DNA of 64,000 nt from Bradyrhizobium sp. SRS-191 (GTDB taxonomy: Bacteria > Pseudomonadota > Alphaproteobacteria > Rhizobiales > Xanthobacteraceae), in the NCBI RefSeq assembly GCF_024586915.1, contig NZ_JANBVS010000007.1, positions 286,605 to 350,604 of the forward strand, read 5' to 3'. Positions 31,285-39,485 of the stretch are shown piece after piece. Below the pieces are notes generated by a model. That model made no database searches. It saw nothing but the letters and a program-made list of their open reading frames with translations, and was not told where the DNA came from. Positions within the stretch are counted from its first letter, which is position 1. Each line of letters starts with the position of its first letter. The translations under genes and the position numbers were made by a program.

Positions 31285-33930
31285 TTGAGCGGCGAGACCC
31301 CCGAGCCGGCGCGGCCGGCAAGCAGCACCCCCGCAGGCAGCTCTCGTGAGGGGCTGAGCAACGACGGCTTGGCGCGGCTGAAGCTGGCGCAGGCGCTCAA
31401 GCGGGCGCAATACGCCATCGCCTGGGAGCGCGGCTGGCCGCATCTCGCTAGGCTGCTGATGGTGCTCGGCCTGTTCCTGATCGTCTCCTGGGCCGGGCTG
31501 TGGCTCGGCCTGCCGTTCGCGGCGCGCATGATCGGCGTCGCGCTGTTTCTGCTGCTGCTGCTCGGCGCCGCCGTGCCGATGCTCAGGTATCGCTGGCCGA
31601 CCCGCGACGAGGGCCTGGCGCGGCTCGACCGCGGCTCCGGCATCGCGCATCGCCCCGCCACCGCGCTGACCGATACGCTCACCACCAAGGATCCGATCGC
31701 CCAGGCGCTGTGGCAGGCGCAGCGCGAGCGCACGCTGGCCTCCGTCAAGCGCATCCGCGCCGGCACGCCGCGGCCGCGGCTGTCGCTGCACGATCCCTGG
31801 GCGGTGCGCGCGCTGGTCGTCGTGCTCTTGGTCGCGACCTATGTCGCCGCCGGCGACGAGCGGCCGATGCGCATCGCCTCGGCGTTCGACTGGAACGGCG
31901 TGATGACGCCGGTCGCGATCCGCGTCGATGCCTGGATCAAGCCGCCGCTCTACACCGCGAAGCCGCCGATCATCCTGTCCGCCGCCAACAAGGAAGGCGC
32001 GGTGCCGGCGAGCGGCGCGATCGTCGTGCCCGCCGGTTCGACCCTGATCGTGCGCTCCAGCGGCGGCAATCTCGACGTCATCACCTCGGGCGGTATCGCG
32101 GAAGCCGCGGCAAACGAGGTCGCCGCCAGCGAGGCGGCGCCGAATGGCACCACCGAGAAGCACTACACCATCAAGGCCGACGGCACCGTCCATGTGCGCG
32201 CGCCGTCGGGGCAGCCGCAATGGGTGTTCGTCGCCACGCCGGACAAGCCGCCGGTCATCAGCATGGCCAAGGACCCGGAGCGCCAGGCGCGCGGCTCACT
32301 GAAGCTGTCCTACAAGCTCGAGGATGATTACGGCGTCACCGAAGCCCGCGCCAAGGTCGCCGCGCGCGCCGCCGAGGGCAAACCGGATGCGCCCGCGGCG
32401 CGGCCGCTGTTCCAGCCGCCGGAGTTTCCGCTGGTGCTGCCGAATTCGCGCACCCGCAACGGCGTCGGCCAGACCGTGAAGGATCTGAGCGAGGACCCCT
32501 ATGCCGGCGCCGACGTCACGCTGACCCTGACCGCCAAGGACGAGGCGGGCAACGAGGGCCAGAGCGAGCCGTTCGAGACCAAGCTGCCGGAGCGGCTGTT
32601 CACCAAGCCGTTGGCGCGAGCGCTGATCGAGCAGCGCCGCATCCTGGCGCTCGACGCCAACCGCAATGGCGAGGTGTTCACCGCGCTCGATGCGCTGGCG
32701 ATCGCGCCGGAATTGTTCACGCCGGAGCCCGGCCAGTATCTCGGCCTGCATTCGGTGACGCGCCAGCTCGAAGCGGCGCGCACCGATGATGCGCTGCGTG
32801 AGGTCGTCGCCAGCCTGTGGGCGCTTGCGGTGACCATCGAGGACGGCAACATCTCCGACGTCGACAAGGCGCTGCGCGCGGCGCAGGACGCGCTGAAGCA
32901 GGCGCTGGAGCGCGGCGCCAGCGACGAGGAGATCAAGAAGCTCGCCGAGGACCTGCGCAAGGCGATGGACAACTACATGCGCCAGCTCGCCGAGCAGCTG
33001 CGCAACAACCCGCAGATGGCGCAGCGGCCGCTCGACCAGAACACCAAGGTGCTGCGCCAGCAGGACCTTCAGAACATGATCGACCGCATGGAGCGGCTGT
33101 CGCGCCAGGGCGACAAGGAGGGCGCGCGCGAGCTGCTCGAGCAGTTGCAGCAGATGCTGGAGAATCTGCAGATGGCGCAGCCCAACCAGGGCGGTGATCA
33201 GGACATGGAGCAGGCGCTCAACGAGCTCGGCGACATGATCCGCAAGCAGCAGCAGCTTCGCGACAAGACCTTCAAGCAGGGTCAGGACTCGCGCCGCAAC
33301 CGCGGCAAGCAGGGTCAGCAGGGTGATCAGGACCAGAGCATGGGCGACCTGCAGCAGGATCAGCAGGCGCTGCGCGACCGGCTGAAGCAGTTGCAGGAGC
33401 AGCTCGCCAAGCGCGGCATGGGCCAGAAGGGCGAAAAGGGCCAGAAGGGCGAGAAGGGACAGAAAGGCCAGAAGGGGCAGCAGGGTCAGCAAGGCGAGCA
33501 GGGGGATCAAGGCGACCAGGGCGATTCCGGCGACGGTCTCGACGAGGCCGATGGCGCGATGGGCGATGCCGGCAGTCAGCTCGGCGACAGCAACGCCGAT
33601 GGCGCGGTGGAGTCGCAAGGCAAGGCGCTCGATGCGCTGCGCAAGGGTGCGCAGAGCCTGGCCGAAGCGATGCAGCAGGGCGACGGCGACCAGCCGGGCG
33701 ACGGCCCCGGCCAGCGCGCCGGCCGCCAGCAGGGCGCGCAGCAGACCGATCCCTTGGGCCGCCCGATGCATCCCGGCCGCGACATCGACGATTTCTCGCA
33801 GAAGATCCCCGGCGAGATCGACGTCCAGCGCGTCCGCCGCATCCTCGAAGAACTGCGCCGCCGCCTCGGCGACCAGTCGCGGCCGCAGGTCGAGCTGGAT
33901 TACATCGAGCGGCTGCTGAAGGACTACTGA
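31285..33930 (+). CDS. TIGR02302/DUF4175 large membrane protein
   Basis: An 881-residue protein with a TTG start supported by GGAG seven bases upstream. Two close hydrophobic helices (about 53-100) and a third near 175-190 anchor it. The rest is a periplasmic-like part rich in Glu/Gln helices: TLTAKDEAGNEG, then long helical QLAEQLRNNPQMAQRPL. A collagen-like low-complexity tract of GQKGEK and GQQGEQ repeats lies at about residues 713-750. It ends with an acidic, Gly/Asp-rich stretch and RVRRILEELRRRLGDQSRP. The family is conserved in Rhizobiales but of unknown function. It is flanked by repeats upstream and by a convergent RpiR regulator downstream. Confidence 0.88.
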   Translation: MSGETPEPARPASSTPAGSSREGLSNDGLARLKLAQALKRAQYAIAWERGWPHLARLLMVLGLFLIVSWAGLWLGLPFAARMIGVALFLLLLLGAAVPMLRYRWPTRDEGLARLDRGSGIAHRPATALTDTLTTKDPIAQALWQAQRERTLASVKRIRAGTPRPRLSLHDPWAVRALVVVLLVATYVAAGDERPMRIASAFDWNGVMTPVAIRVDAWIKPPLYTAKPPIILSAANKEGAVPASGAIVVPAGSTLIVRSSGGNLDVITSGGIAEAAANEVAASEAAPNGTTEKHYTIKADGTVHVRAPSGQPQWVFVATPDKPPVISMAKDPERQARGSLKLSYKLEDDYGVTEARAKVAARAAEGKPDAPAARPLFQPPEFPLVLPNSRTRNGVGQTVKDLSEDPYAGADVTLTLTAKDEAGNEGQSEPFETKLPERLFTKPLARALIEQRRILALDANRNGEVFTALDALAIAPELFTPEPGQYLGLHSVTRQLEAARTDDALREVVASLWALAVTIEDGNISDVDKALRAAQDALKQALERGASDEEIKKLAEDLRKAMDNYMRQLAEQLRNNPQMAQRPLDQNTKVLRQQDLQNMIDRMERLSRQGDKEGARELLEQLQQMLENLQMAQPNQGGDQDMEQALNELGDMIRKQQQLRDKTFKQGQDSRRNRGKQGQQGDQDQSMGDLQQDQQALRDRLKQLQEQLAKRGMGQKGEKGQKGEKGQKGQKGQQGQQGEQGDQGDQGDSGDGLDEADGAMGDAGSQLGDSNADGAVESQGKALDALRKGAQSLAEAMQQGDGDQPGDGPGQRAGRQQGAQQTDPLGRPMHPGRDIDDFSQKIPGEIDVQRVRRILEELRRRLGDQSRPQVELDYIERLLKDY

Positions 33931-33993
33931 GGAATGGCGCGGCCACGGGACATCATCCCCGTGGCTCGCCGTTTGGACTGGAGGCTGCGCTCG

Positions 33994-34869
33994 TCAGTAG
34001 CGCTTCTCGGACAGGATGCGCGCCGCGTGCTGCAGCCTGTCGACGGAGCGTTCGGTGTCGGTCAGCGCGCAGCAGCTGACCAGCGTGTCGATGATCGCAA
34101 GCTGCGCGACGCGGCTGCTCATCGCCTCCGGCCGGTAGCGCGTCTCATTGGCGACGGTGTAGAGCAGCACCTCGCAATGCGCCGCCAGCGGCGACTTGCC
34201 GAGCCGGGTGATGCCGATGGTGCGCGCGCCGGCCGCCTGCGCCAGCCGCGTCGCCAGCACCGTCTCGACCGTGCTGCCGGAATGCGACACCGTGACGGTC
34301 GCAACCTCGGGCCCGGTCATGCCGGCGCTGACCGCCTGGACGTGGGAGTCGACGATGGCGTTGGCCGCGAGCCCGAGCTGCAGCAGGCGGTACGACAGAT
34401 CCTGCGCCACCGGCGCCGAGCTGCCGATGCCGTAGATCTCGATCCGCCGCGCCTCGCGCAACAGTCTCGCCGCCTGCGCCAGCGCGTCCATCGACAGCAG
34501 CCGGCGCGTCTCCTGCAGCGAGGCGGCATGGGCGGCGAAGATGTGGTCCGTGACGGTCGCGGGGTCATCACCCCGGTGCAGGTCCTCCTGGATCAGCCTG
34601 ACAGGCTCGATCAGGTCCCGCGCCAGCATGATCTTGAGCTCCTGGAAGCCGCGCACGCCCACCCGCCGGCAGAACGACACGATCGTCCCCTCGCTGACGC
34701 CGCAGGCCTCCGCCACCTCGGTGATCGACATGTGGATGAACGGCTCCGGCCGCGCGACCACCAGCTCCGCAATCTGCCGCGCCTTGGGCGGAAGCTCGTT
34801 CTGCAACTCACGCACGCGGGAGAGAATGCCGGTCGCGGCCGTCCCGGAGCTGAAGGTGGAACCCGTCAC
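33994..34869 (-). CDS. MurR/RpiR-family transcriptional regulator
   Basis: A 291-residue regulator: an N-terminal helix-turn-helix (about 46-75, ITEVAEACGVSEGTIVSFCRRVG) and a C-terminal SIS phosphosugar-binding domain (IEYGIGSS-like IEIYGIGSSAPVAQDL, VSHSGSTVETVLA). RpiR proteins sense sugar phosphates or sugar acids. It starts at GTG 34869 with GAGG upstream, and is divergent from the phospholipase C gene across a 168-base gap holding a palindrome. This makes the phospholipase a likely target. It is convergent with the DUF4175 gene. Confidence 0.9.
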   Translation of the reverse strand: MTGSTFSSGTAATGILSRVRELQNELPPKARQIAELVVARPEPFIHMSITEVAEACGVSEGTIVSFCRRVGVRGFQELKIMLARDLIEPVRLIQEDLHRGDDPATVTDHIFAAHAASLQETRRLLSMDALAQAARLLREARRIEIYGIGSSAPVAQDLSYRLLQLGLAANAIVDSHVQAVSAGMTGPEVATVTVSHSGSTVETVLATRLAQAAGARTIGITRLGKSPLAAHCEVLLYTVANETRYRPEAMSSRVAQLAIIDTLVSCCALTDTERSVDRLQHAARILSEKRY

Positions 34870-34889
34870 GCGCGCCTCATGCGTCTGAC

Positions 34890-34902
34890 TGAGAAAATCT
34901 CA
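34890..34902. promoter_or_regulatory. Candidate RpiR operator palindrome
   Basis: A perfect 13-base palindrome TGAGA-AAA-TCTCA lies 21 bases upstream of the GTG of the RpiR gene, in the AT-rich divergent promoter region shared with the phospholipase C gene. RpiR regulators bind such short dyads near their own promoters. Binding is inferred from position and symmetry only. Confidence 0.5.
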
Positions 34903-35037
34903 TCATGAATCAGATCATAAATAAATATTTCACAGCGGCGTCAAGTCGCCCTGTTACCCCGTCGGCCGTTCCCTGGCGGAGGTCGTTGCCCGGCCGCCGC
35001 CGAATTCCTCTCCAGGATTTCAGAAGGCCGAAACATC

Positions 35038-37386
35038 ATGACAACACGTCGCGACTTTCTCGCAGGCGCCACGGCGGCGGCTGCCTTCGCCAGCATCCGC
35101 CAGGCATTGGCCATTCCGGCGCGGCGCCGGACCGGCACCATTCAGGACGTCAAGCACATCGTCATCCTGATGCAGGAGAACCGCTCGTTCGACCATTACT
35201 TCGGCACGCTGCGCGGCGTGCGCGGCTTCGGCGACCGCTTCCCGATCCCGCTCGAGAGCGGCAAGCCGGTCTGGTTCCAGTCCGACGGCACGCGCGAAAT
35301 CCCTCCCTACCACCGCGACTCCACGACCTCCAACGCGCTGGTCGGCTACGGCACGCCGCATTCCTTCGGCGACAGCCAGGCGGCGTGGAATCAAGGCAAG
35401 ATGGGCTATTGGCCGAAGTACAAGACGGCTTACGCGATGGGCTATTTCGGCCGCGACGACATCCCGTTCCAGTTCGCGCTCGCCGAGGCGTTCACGATCT
35501 GCGACGCCTATCACGCCTCGATCACCACGGGCACCGATCCGAACCGCATCGTGTTCTGGTCCGGCTCAAACTTCAATCCCGCGCTGCGCGCGCAGGGCGT
35601 CAACTCGACCACCAACGATTCCGAGCCGAACAACCTGCGCTGCTGGCCCAACCCGTCCAAATGGGTGGCCGGCCAGCCGCAGCCGCAGGCGACTTACAAA
35701 TATGTCGGCAGCGATTTCAACTGGGACACGCTGCCGGATCTCCTGAACAAGGCCGGCGTCAGCTGGCACATCTATCAGGATATGAACGACAACTGGACCG
35801 GCGCGATGCACGGCTGTCTCGCGTTCTCCAGCTTCCGCCACGCGCAGCCGAACGATCCGAACTACGTGCACGGCCTGACCGGCGGCCCGGACTATCTCGA
35901 CCGGCTGAAGGCCGACGTCATGGCCGGAACCCTGCCGCAGGTGTCGTGGATCCTGCCGACGCAGGCGAACTCCGAGCATCCCGGCGGCGGCAGCCCGACC
36001 CGCGCCGGCAATTTCACCGACCAGGTGCTGGAAGCGCTGACGGCCAATCCCGAGGTCTGGAGCCAGACCGTCTTCTTCCTCACCTTCGACGAGAACGACG
36101 GCTTCTTCGATCATCTGCCGGCGCCAGCCGTGCCGTCCTACGACATCAACGGCAGGCTGATGGGCAAGGCGACCTTGCCGCTCGACGGCGAGTATTTCTC
36201 CAACACTGTCGGCAGCGTGCTGACCGCGACGGACACGATCAGCGGTAACATCCGTCCGTGGGGCCTGTCCGCGCGTGTGCCGATGTATGTGGTGTCGCCC
36301 TGGAGCAAGGGTGGCTGGGTCAACTCGCAAGTGTTCGACCACACCTCGGTCGGCCGCTTCCTGGAGAAGCGCTTCGGCATCAAGGTCGAGGCCATCAGCC
36401 CGTGGCACCGCGCGGTCTCCGGCGATCTCACCTCGGCGTTCGATTTCGCCAGCCCCAACGATCCGCGCTTCCCGGAGCTGCCCGACCAGAGCAACTGGCA
36501 GGCCTCGGATGCGCATCAGAAGACCTTGCCCGCACCGGTCGCGCCGGCAACGCCGCAGCCGCTCTACCAGGAGAGCGGCGCGCGCTATTCGCGTCCGCTG
36601 CCCTACATCCTGCACGCCACCGCGAAGGTCGACGCCGCCGCGGGCAAGGTGAAGCTCCTGTTCGCCAACACCGGCTTCGCCGGCGCCGTCTTCCACGTCT
36701 ACGACAAGCAGCACCTCGATCTCATTCCGCGCCGCTACACCGTCGAGGCCGGCAAGATGCTGGACGACGAATGGAGCGTCGGCCAGGACGGGCTCTACGA
36801 TCTCTGGGTGCTCGGCCCGAACGGCTTCCATCGCCACTTCAAGGGCGATCTCGACAAGGTCAGCCAGGCGCATGCGGCCAATCCCGAGATCTTCGTCGGC
36901 TACAACATCTTCGAGGGCGGCCTGCACATGCAGCTGCGCAACGACGGCCAGGGCCGCGTGAATTTTGCGGTGAAGTCCAACGAGATCTACGGACCGCTGC
37001 AGGCCGTTACCGCGTCGGTCTCGGCCGCGCTCGAGCCGATGTGCCCGGGCTTCGGCCCGCGGCCCGACGTGCATCCGGTCGGCTTCGGTGCCGTGCCGGG
37101 CTTCCGTCCCGCGCCCGACTTCGATGCGCCGGGCTTCGGCTTCGGTGCGCCGAGCTTCTTCCCCGGCCCGAGCCATGGCGGCCCGTCGACGTCGTGGAAC
37201 GTCAAGGTCTCCGCGCCCGGCCGCCACGGCGAGCTCTACTGGCATCTGCGCAAGTCGGGCCTGTGGTACGACTTCGTCGTCACCAGCGACACCGACGACA
37301 GCTTCTACAGGCGCGTCGCCGGCCACATCGAGACCGGCCGCCCCTCGTTCAGCGACCCCGGCATGGCGCTCGCCGACCGCTTCTGA
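35038..37386 (+). CDS. Phosphocholine-type phospholipase C, Tat-exported
   Basis: A 782-residue phosphoesterase-family phospholipase C. The twin-arginine start TTRRDFLAGATAAAAF predicts Tat export. HIVILMQENRSFDHYFGTLRGV contains the metal and nucleophile region; SITTGTDPNR and FDENDGFFDHLPAP (about 353-366) are further catalytic blocks. The C-terminal third has the DUF756 beta-domains of this family. Between them, about 669-715, lies an unusual Gly/Pro/Phe-rich insert (PGFG, PRPDVHPVGF, PDFDAPGFGFG) not expected in the family. It probably releases phosphocholine from lipids for phosphate or choline use. RBS and spacing fit the ATG. Confidence 0.92.
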   Translation: MTTRRDFLAGATAAAAFASIRQALAIPARRRTGTIQDVKHIVILMQENRSFDHYFGTLRGVRGFGDRFPIPLESGKPVWFQSDGTREIPPYHRDSTTSNALVGYGTPHSFGDSQAAWNQGKMGYWPKYKTAYAMGYFGRDDIPFQFALAEAFTICDAYHASITTGTDPNRIVFWSGSNFNPALRAQGVNSTTNDSEPNNLRCWPNPSKWVAGQPQPQATYKYVGSDFNWDTLPDLLNKAGVSWHIYQDMNDNWTGAMHGCLAFSSFRHAQPNDPNYVHGLTGGPDYLDRLKADVMAGTLPQVSWILPTQANSEHPGGGSPTRAGNFTDQVLEALTANPEVWSQTVFFLTFDENDGFFDHLPAPAVPSYDINGRLMGKATLPLDGEYFSNTVGSVLTATDTISGNIRPWGLSARVPMYVVSPWSKGGWVNSQVFDHTSVGRFLEKRFGIKVEAISPWHRAVSGDLTSAFDFASPNDPRFPELPDQSNWQASDAHQKTLPAPVAPATPQPLYQESGARYSRPLPYILHATAKVDAAAGKVKLLFANTGFAGAVFHVYDKQHLDLIPRRYTVEAGKMLDDEWSVGQDGLYDLWVLGPNGFHRHFKGDLDKVSQAHAANPEIFVGYNIFEGGLHMQLRNDGQGRVNFAVKSNEIYGPLQAVTASVSAALEPMCPGFGPRPDVHPVGFGAVPGFRPAPDFDAPGFGFGAPSFFPGPSHGGPSTSWNVKVSAPGRHGELYWHLRKSGLWYDFVVTSDTDDSFYRRVAGHIETGRPSFSDPGMALADRF

Positions 37387-37406
37387 TTCAGGAGCCATGA
37401 TTGCGG

Positions 37407-37429
37407 AGGGCGCCCGACGGGCGCCCTTT
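37407..37429. terminator. Bidirectional stem-loop terminator
   Basis: AGGGCGCC (37407-37414) pairs perfectly with GGCGCCCT (37420-37427) across a five-base loop, followed by TTT on the plus strand. It lies between the convergent phospholipase C and phosphodiesterase genes, whose stops are at 37386 and 37435, so it can terminate the plus-strand transcript and perhaps the minus one. Confidence 0.8.
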
Positions 37430-37434
37430 CGCGT

Positions 37435-37896
37435 TCAGCCGCTGCCGAGATCGTGGATCACGGGCGACAGGCTGCCTGAGGCGATATCGAGCGTCGCCAG
37501 TGTGATCGGCAGCCTGAAGCGACGCGGTCCCGCGCTGCCGGGGTTCAAGTAGTGCACGCCATCGCGTGTCTCGATGCGGGCGCGATGCGAGTGGCCGGAG
37601 ATGACCATGTCGATGCCCGAAGCGACCGGATCGACCGCGATATCGTGGACGTCATGCACCACGTGGAAGCATCTTCCGCCGAGCATGACGGTCTCGGTCG
37701 CAGGATAGGCCTTCGCCCAATCCGCGGTGTCGATGTTGCCGCGGATCGCGGTGACCGGTGCGATCAGGCGCAGACGGTCGATGATCTCGGAACGACCGAT
37801 GTCGCCGGCGTGGATGATGTGATCGGCGCCGGCGAGATGTTGCTCCGCTTCCGGGCGTAGCAGGCCGTGCGTGTCCGAGATGATGCCGATGCGCAT
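37435..37896 (-). CDS. YfcE/MJ0936-type metallophosphoesterase
   Basis: A 153-residue calcineurin-like phosphoesterase. Motifs appear in order: GIISDTHG (metal), HAGDIG, RGNIDTADW (GNxD motif), HDVHD, and SGHSHRAR with NPGSAG. This is the YfcE/MJ0936 group, which hydrolyses phosphodiesters with Mn2+ or Ni2+; its natural substrate is unknown. The ATG at 37896 starts MRIGIISDTHG, as in relatives. It lies 29 bases downstream of the GreA/GreB-type gene on the same strand, and the two may be cotranscribed. Confidence 0.93.
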   Translation of the reverse strand: MRIGIISDTHGLLRPEAEQHLAGADHIIHAGDIGRSEIIDRLRLIAPVTAIRGNIDTADWAKAYPATETVMLGGRCFHVVHDVHDIAVDPVASGIDMVISGHSHRARIETRDGVHYLNPGSAGPRRFRLPITLATLDIASGSLSPVIHDLGSG

Positions 37897-37925
37897 GATG
37901 GCAGCTCACTTGATGCGTCGAGTCA

Positions 37926-38408
37926 TCAAGCGATCGTCAGGATTTCCAGTTCCTGGCCCGACGCCTCGACCACGTCGCCGACCGCCTTGCCCATCAACAG
38001 CCGCGCGACCGGCGCGACGTGGGAGATCATGCCGAGCTTCGGGTCAGCTTCGTCCTCGCCGACGATGCGATAGGTCTGCACGCGGCCGTCGCCGCGCTTG
38101 AACGTCACCGTACTGCCGAACGCGATGGTTTCGGTCGAGGAGGGCGGGGGCATCACCTGCGCGGTCCGCAGCCGGCTCGCGAAATAGCGCGCGTCGCGCA
38201 GCGGCAACGCCTGCTCCCGGCGGCGCTCGTTGACGTCCTCGATCGCCTGCGCGGCCTCGTAGGCCGCTTGCGCCTGATGCAGCTGATCCTCGAGCGCCTT
38301 CAGGCCCGCTTCGGTGACGAGATTGGGATGCGGCGAGACCGGGCGATCCGGCAGCATCGTCTCTGCGGCCGTCTCGGCGCTCTCTTCCTTGGTGAATGCA
38401 ACGCTCAA
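37926..38408 (-). CDS. GreA/GreB-type elongation factor family protein
   Basis: Read from a TTG at 38408, preceded by AGGAG at six bases, this is 160 residues. A helical N-terminal part (VTEAGLKALEDQLHQAQAAYEAAQAI) forms a coiled-coil hairpin. A C-terminal FKBP-like domain follows: FGSTVTFKRGDGRVQTYRIVGEDEADP, then ISHVAPVARLLMGKAVGDVVE. This is the GreA/GreB/Rnk pattern. It may bind RNA polymerase's secondary channel, but the acidic tip residues of GreA are weakly conserved, so cleavage activity is uncertain. An in-frame start farther upstream has no ribosome site and enters the iclR promoter region. Confidence 0.82.
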   Translation of the reverse strand: MSVAFTKEESAETAAETMLPDRPVSPHPNLVTEAGLKALEDQLHQAQAAYEAAQAIEDVNERRREQALPLRDARYFASRLRTAQVMPPPSSTETIAFGSTVTFKRGDGRVQTYRIVGEDEADPKLGMISHVAPVARLLMGKAVGDVVEASGQELEILTIA

Positions 38409-38522
38409 TCCGGTCTCCTGCAAAGCGCCGCCGAATGCGCGGGCGCATCGGGGAGAGATCATGCGGGAGGGGCGAATTTCAAGCCGCCATCTGTGACCGG
38501 CGCACACGCAGCCGCGCGCCCC

Positions 38523-38551
38523 TTGACAGGCGTCGGCAACATCGCTTGAAT
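38523..38551 (+). promoter_or_regulatory. Sigma-70-like promoter for the IclR gene/operon
   Basis: TTGACA (38523-38528), a 17-base spacer and TTGAAT (38546-38551, four of six matches to TATAAT) form a recognisable housekeeping promoter upstream of the IclR-family gene. It is the best match in the divergent gap. It would drive the regulator and perhaps the following genes. Confidence 0.6.
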
Positions 38552-38554
38552 ATA

Positions 38555-38568
38555 CGAACTATAGTTCG
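38555..38568. promoter_or_regulatory. Candidate IclR operator palindrome
   Basis: CGAACTATAGTTCG is a perfect 14-base palindrome immediately after the -10 box and 26 bases before the start of the IclR gene. A half-site-like CGAACA follows at about 38574-38579. IclR regulators commonly bind such A/T-centred dyads, so autoregulation and control of the downstream catabolic operon is likely. Confidence 0.65.
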
Positions 38569-38593
38569 CAATCCGAACATTAGCAAGTCGAAA

Positions 38594-39457
38594 ATGCCCG
38601 CATCGAGACGGGCGTCAAGCAGGAAACGTCGGAGCCTCCCCGTGGACGAGGACAACAAGGCCGCCAAGAGCGTCGTGCAGTCGCTGGCCAAGGGCTTTCA
38701 GGTGCTGAATGCCTTCACCAGCGAGGAGCCCGAATTGGTGCTCGCCGACGTCGCGCGCCGCACCGGGCTCGACAAGGGCACCACGTTCCGCCTGCTCAAC
38801 ACGCTGGTGATGCTCGGCTATGTCGAGAAGGTCGGCGACTCCAGGCGCTTCCGCCTGACGCTGAAATGCCTCGACCTCGGCTTCAACGCGATCGCGCGCT
38901 CCGAGCTGCGCGACCAGGCCCGCCCGATTCTGCGCAGCCTGGTCGGCGAGATGAACGAGGCCGCATCGCTCGCGGTGCTCGACGGCAGCGACATCGTCTA
39001 TGTCGAGCGCATCCAGGCCGGCCTCGTCCGGCTCGGCGTCGACGTTCGTATCGGCAGCCGCGCGCCGGTTTATTCCACCGCCGTCGGCCAAGCGCTGCTC
39101 GCGCTGCTCCCCGTGGAAACGCAGATCGAGGTGCTCGACGCGCAGCCGCGCATCAAGCGCACGGAGACCACGATCACCGATCTCGATGCGCTGCTGCAGC
39201 GCCTGCGCCAGGTGAAGGCCGCCGGCTACGCGCTCTCCAACCAGGAAAATGCGCCCGGCCTGTGCGTGCTTGCCGCGCCCGTCGTCGACCGCGACGGCGT
39301 GCCGCTCGCCGCGATCAGCGTCGCCGCGCCGACCATGCGCATGTCAGCCGAGGCGTTCGAGCGCATGGGCGTCGCGCCGTTGCTGCGCGCAGCCGCGCAG
39401 CTGTCGCGCGCGCTCGAAGCCATGGGCGGCGCCACCGCCAACGTTTCCAACCGATGA
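38594..39457 (+). CDS. IclR-family transcriptional regulator
   Basis: A 287-residue regulator starting at ATG 38594. The N-terminal winged helix-turn-helix covers about 23-85: VQSLAKGFQVLNAF, LADVARRTGLDKGTTFRLLNTLVMLGYVEK. The C-terminal effector domain carries ASLAVLDGSDIVYVERI and YSTAVGQALLALLP. IclR proteins mostly repress or activate catabolic operons in response to a small organic acid. It heads the gene set 39486-45159, with a palindrome at the promoter. A basic N-terminal tail (RRASSRKRRS) precedes the domain. The longer open frame upstream runs over the divergent GreA/GreB-type gene and is rejected. Confidence 0.92.
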   Translation: MPASRRASSRKRRSLPVDEDNKAAKSVVQSLAKGFQVLNAFTSEEPELVLADVARRTGLDKGTTFRLLNTLVMLGYVEKVGDSRRFRLTLKCLDLGFNAIARSELRDQARPILRSLVGEMNEAASLAVLDGSDIVYVERIQAGLVRLGVDVRIGSRAPVYSTAVGQALLALLPVETQIEVLDAQPRIKRTETTITDLDALLQRLRQVKAAGYALSNQENAPGLCVLAAPVVDRDGVPLAAISVAAPTMRMSAEAFERMGVAPLLRAAAQLSRALEAMGGATANVSNR

Positions 39458-39485
39458 CACCAGAGCTGACCACCAGGAGACCGAC

